This document shows positions 62,601-64,000 of a stretch of DNA of 64,000 bases, one piece after another. The stretch is taken from positions 27,074,288 through 27,138,287 of the forward strand of contig NC_092676.1 in NCBI RefSeq assembly GCF_964355755.1, read 5' to 3'. This DNA comes from Antedon mediterranea (taxonomy: Eukaryota > Echinodermata > Crinoidea > Comatulida > Antedonidae). Position 1 is the first letter of the stretch. Each line of letters starts with the position of its first letter. A program made the position numbers and the translations under genes. The notes beneath the pieces are model-generated. The model searched no databases and had not been told where the DNA came from. It was given only the letters and a program-made list of their open reading frames with translations.

Positions 62601-64000
62601 ATCATTACATTTTCTTTTTCCTCAATTCTCCAAGCCAACACCAAATAGACTTATTAAAGACAGTCATTGCTAAGAAAAATGTGTGTAACCACTATCTCAA
62701 TCTGGAGATTTAATGCTAAATCTGACAAGAAAATAAATATGATAAAACTTAGGTTGTTATAATAATAATATTAATAATATTCTAGATTTATAAAGAGCCT
62801 AATGTTGTGAGATCTCTAAGCACTGTACATATATTACTCCAGTCATTTTTGGATCACACACGTAAACATACTCCCACAATGCAGATAGTAATAAGCGCAA
62901 AGTCTTGAACTAAGACGGGAACTAATACCATACCAGGTACACATTGTACACCTGGGTGCAGAGAGGCAAACGTAAAGTGTCTTGACTAAGGATACACACA
63001 AAGCGACAGGCTTTGGATTTGAACAAACGATCTTCCAAGTCTAACACACTGTGCCACAGTATTTAATAAGTCACGTTAATTGAGTTAGGCAATTAACTGA
63101 AAATCATGCACATACGTAAGTGCATGTTGTTTTCAAGGTTGAAAGATGACATATTAAGCAAATTGATTGATATTAAGGAATTACATGCTACATAGTTCTT
63201 TACCGATTTAACAAAGTTTGGATCAAATACAAATTGTTTGAATTCATAATCTGAAACTAGATCATCTGGATCTTGTTCATTGTCTGCTGCCCTCTTTTTT
63301 CTTTCTTCTGTTTTTACACATCCCAGAAATCCAGTTAATCCATTGCAATAGTTGCAGTTAATATCACCATCAGGATAACAAGCACAATAAGGATAAATAT
63401 CATATGGCTCTCCCAGAAAAAGGTTACCATAAAACATACTTTCATTATATTCAAGTCTATGAAAAGATATACAGAACTTATTAGAAAGGCATCTATATAA
63501 TGTACTGAATAACAATTGTTACACATGATATTTATTTCACACAATACTGGACACAATATCTAGTTAAATGTACAAAATTTAGGACAAAATAAAGGATATT
63601 AAGATTTTTAAGGAAACAGTTTTAAAGGAGAACTATACATTTAAAATAGTTTATTTCACGTTAAAAATAAAAAATGAAGAGTATCACTAGATGGAAATGA
63701 AAAATGCACAATCAGAAAAGTAGAAGAATAAATAATATCACAACTGAAACTTACTTCCAGTGGTTAGAAAAATCATCATGTGCTTCGGCACCATATGGAA
63801 AACTGCTACACCCATCTGTGGGCTTACAGTCATATGGTACCTTGCGGTCTTTGTACTCTACATCATTAGCAGCATTTCCATCAAAATTACCACACAAGCC
63901 TTCGATTCTTCTGTAGTCATCTGATGATGCCGTTAAGTACACATCCATATATAATTCCCCCCATATCGTAACCATTAAAACGGCCCCCGTGGGTAGCTTT
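59587..64000 (-). CDS. VWDE-like membrane protein paralogue with mucin-like stalk, 3' part (5' end beyond window)
   Basis: Minus-strand exons: 64000-63755 (partial), 63456-63204, 62555-62391, 62201-61830, 61746-61492, 61351-61237, 60949-60085, 59695-59587. They give 792 residues with one open frame and GT-AG introns. Order: VWD end (GLCGNFDGNAANDVEYKD), RKKR furin-type site, PTPSG module, EGF-like domain, CPLP module, Cys-rich C.ING.CY module, a Thr/Asn/Ser-rich stalk of about 250 residues with 21-residue repeats, TM helix (LVLIIVCCCIVIVVPIVGVL) and a charged tail ending KETKT. Intron phases are identical to the + gene, and five internal exons match it in size within one codon. Signal peptide, D8C and Ig-like exons are presumably to the right of the window. 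Probably a heavily O-glycosylated cell-surface protein; the function is unknown. Confidence 0.85.
60085..60949 (-). CDS. Paralogue exon: mucin-like stalk and transmembrane helix
   Basis: DVGCLSIPGINSTASNWTTT opens the stalk. At least six 63-bp repeats (60,363-60,804) encode the 21-residue unit TTDNQRTTITKSQSSTATNQ plus Val. Then GGGDDSK and a helix with a CCC core, ending VFCKR. The Thr/Ser density predicts O-glycosylation, and NST, NWT and NTT sequons also occur. Confidence 0.83.
60363..60804 (-). repeat. 63-bp coding minisatellite
   Basis: GGTTCTCTGGTTGTCTGTGG (plus strand) starts at 60,363, 60,426, 60,489, 60,552 and 60,615, and a variant at 60,678: exact 63-bp spacing. The first four copies are almost identical and later ones diverge, so expansion is recent at the membrane-proximal end. 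Confidence 0.93.
61237..61351 (-). CDS. Paralogue exon: Cys-rich C.ING.CY module
   Basis: DNSCNINGRCYAASQTNPAD then CQQCQPGTNVNVWSRNQ, aligned to + exon 16 without gaps (115 nt each). Confidence 0.88.
61492..61746 (-). CDS. Paralogue exon matching + exon 15
   Basis: VSENGMVLIPRKDVVSGIFS, VKCPLPEP, ISNDGELISESMAAMFLYDS, CQACNASAGTCTFK. One codon shorter than the + copy. Confidence 0.88.
61830..62201 (-). CDS. Paralogue exon: EGF-like domain
   Basis: CVNECNGMGECINGTCECND and GLGGNDCS repeat the EGF cysteines of the + copy. 372 nt, one codon shorter. The central 150-200 bases are nearly identical to the + exon, including silent sites. Confidence 0.9.
62391..62555 (-). CDS. Paralogue exon matching + exon 13
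   Basis: VPNFPTPSGLTEEYTRRLCN, ending IIEGCVVDIK. 165 nt, the same as the + copy, very similar in DNA. Confidence 0.88.
62758..63064 (-). mobile_element. tRNA-derived SINE, near full length, in a paralogue intron
   Basis: Minus strand: A-box TGGCACAGTGTGTTAGA (63,040-63,056), B-box region GTTCAAATCC (63,015-63,024), then AGTCAAGACACTTTACGTTT, GCCTCTCTGCACCCAGGTG, GCATTGTGGGAGTATGTTTA and a TTTATAAATCTAGAATATTATT tail. The body matches the SINE at 42,488. It lies between the exons at 62,555 and 63,204. Confidence 0.88.
63204..63456 (-). CDS. Paralogue exon: post-VWD module with RKKR site
   Basis: LEYNESMFYGNLFLGEPYD, then a CAC...CNYC cluster, then EERKKRAADNEQDPDDLVSD. RKKR at 63,291-63,302. 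253 nt like + exon 12, but the protein is only about 45% identical by eye. Confidence 0.87.
63755..64000 (-). CDS. Paralogue exon: VWD domain end (partial at window edge)
   Basis: KLPTGAVLMVTIWGELYMDV, then GLCGNFDGNAANDVEYKD and a donor GGAA/GTAAGT. It aligns with + exon 11 from its fourth residue, so only a few codons lie outside the window. Confidence 0.87.

Overview
This is an AT-rich (roughly 30% G+C by eye), repeat-laden stretch of animal nuclear DNA. The genes have GT-AG introns, the coding exons are short and far apart, and nothing prokaryotic is present. The gene family (D8C, Ig-like, VWD and EGF modules, as in VWDE), the tRNA-derived SINEs, the CR1/L2-like LINE fragment, the many short inverted-repeat transposons and the frequent TAGGCCTA-type words all suggest a marine invertebrate. 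A deuterostome such as an echinoderm is my guess, held with modest confidence because it is inference from gene family and repeat style only.

Layout. 1 to about 43,300 has no exon I can defend as protein coding. It holds satellite-like arrays (2.2, 4.8-5.85 and 8.8-9.3 kb), a LINE 3' fragment (7.7 kb), several MITE families, and a 0.87-kb PIF/Harbinger-like element with TAA target-site duplications (20.85-21.72 kb). It also holds a four-fold tandem array (14.67-17.3 kb) in which every unit carries an exon-like block between consensus splice sites. A few islands look like conserved regulatory DNA. At 43.34-43.69 kb lies what appears to be the 5' end of a minus-strand gene: a 5'UTR exon, an intron, and a first coding exon rich in Pro, Ser and Thr. 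Much of the sequence to its left may be its first intron.

45.6-58.3 kb (+ strand) is a complete 18-exon gene. I reconstructed it exon by exon with consistent phase. It encodes a 1,096-residue type I membrane protein: signal peptide, D8C domain, VWDE-type Ig-like region, VWD domain, furin-type RRKR site, EGF-like domain, cysteine-rich module, acidic (EDSD)5 stalk, transmembrane helix and short tail. 59.5-64.0 kb (- strand) holds the 3' part of a tail-to-tail paralogue, which runs off the right edge. Its exon sizes and phases match, the EGF exon is nearly identical, and its acidic stalk is replaced by a long Thr/Asn-rich mucin-like stalk built of 63-bp repeats. The two genes converge with about 1.2 kb between their polyadenylation signals.

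The introns of the + gene carry a roughly 1-kb self-complementary array of 21-bp units (47.3-48.3 kb), a local duplication that copied a splice donor (48.8-49.0 kb), and three foldback MITE copies in the last coding intron, one starting six bases after a splice donor. The best candidates for something new are the stalk-swapped inverted pair of VWDE-like membrane proteins, the tandem exon-module locus at 14-18 kb, and the 21-bp palindromic array.
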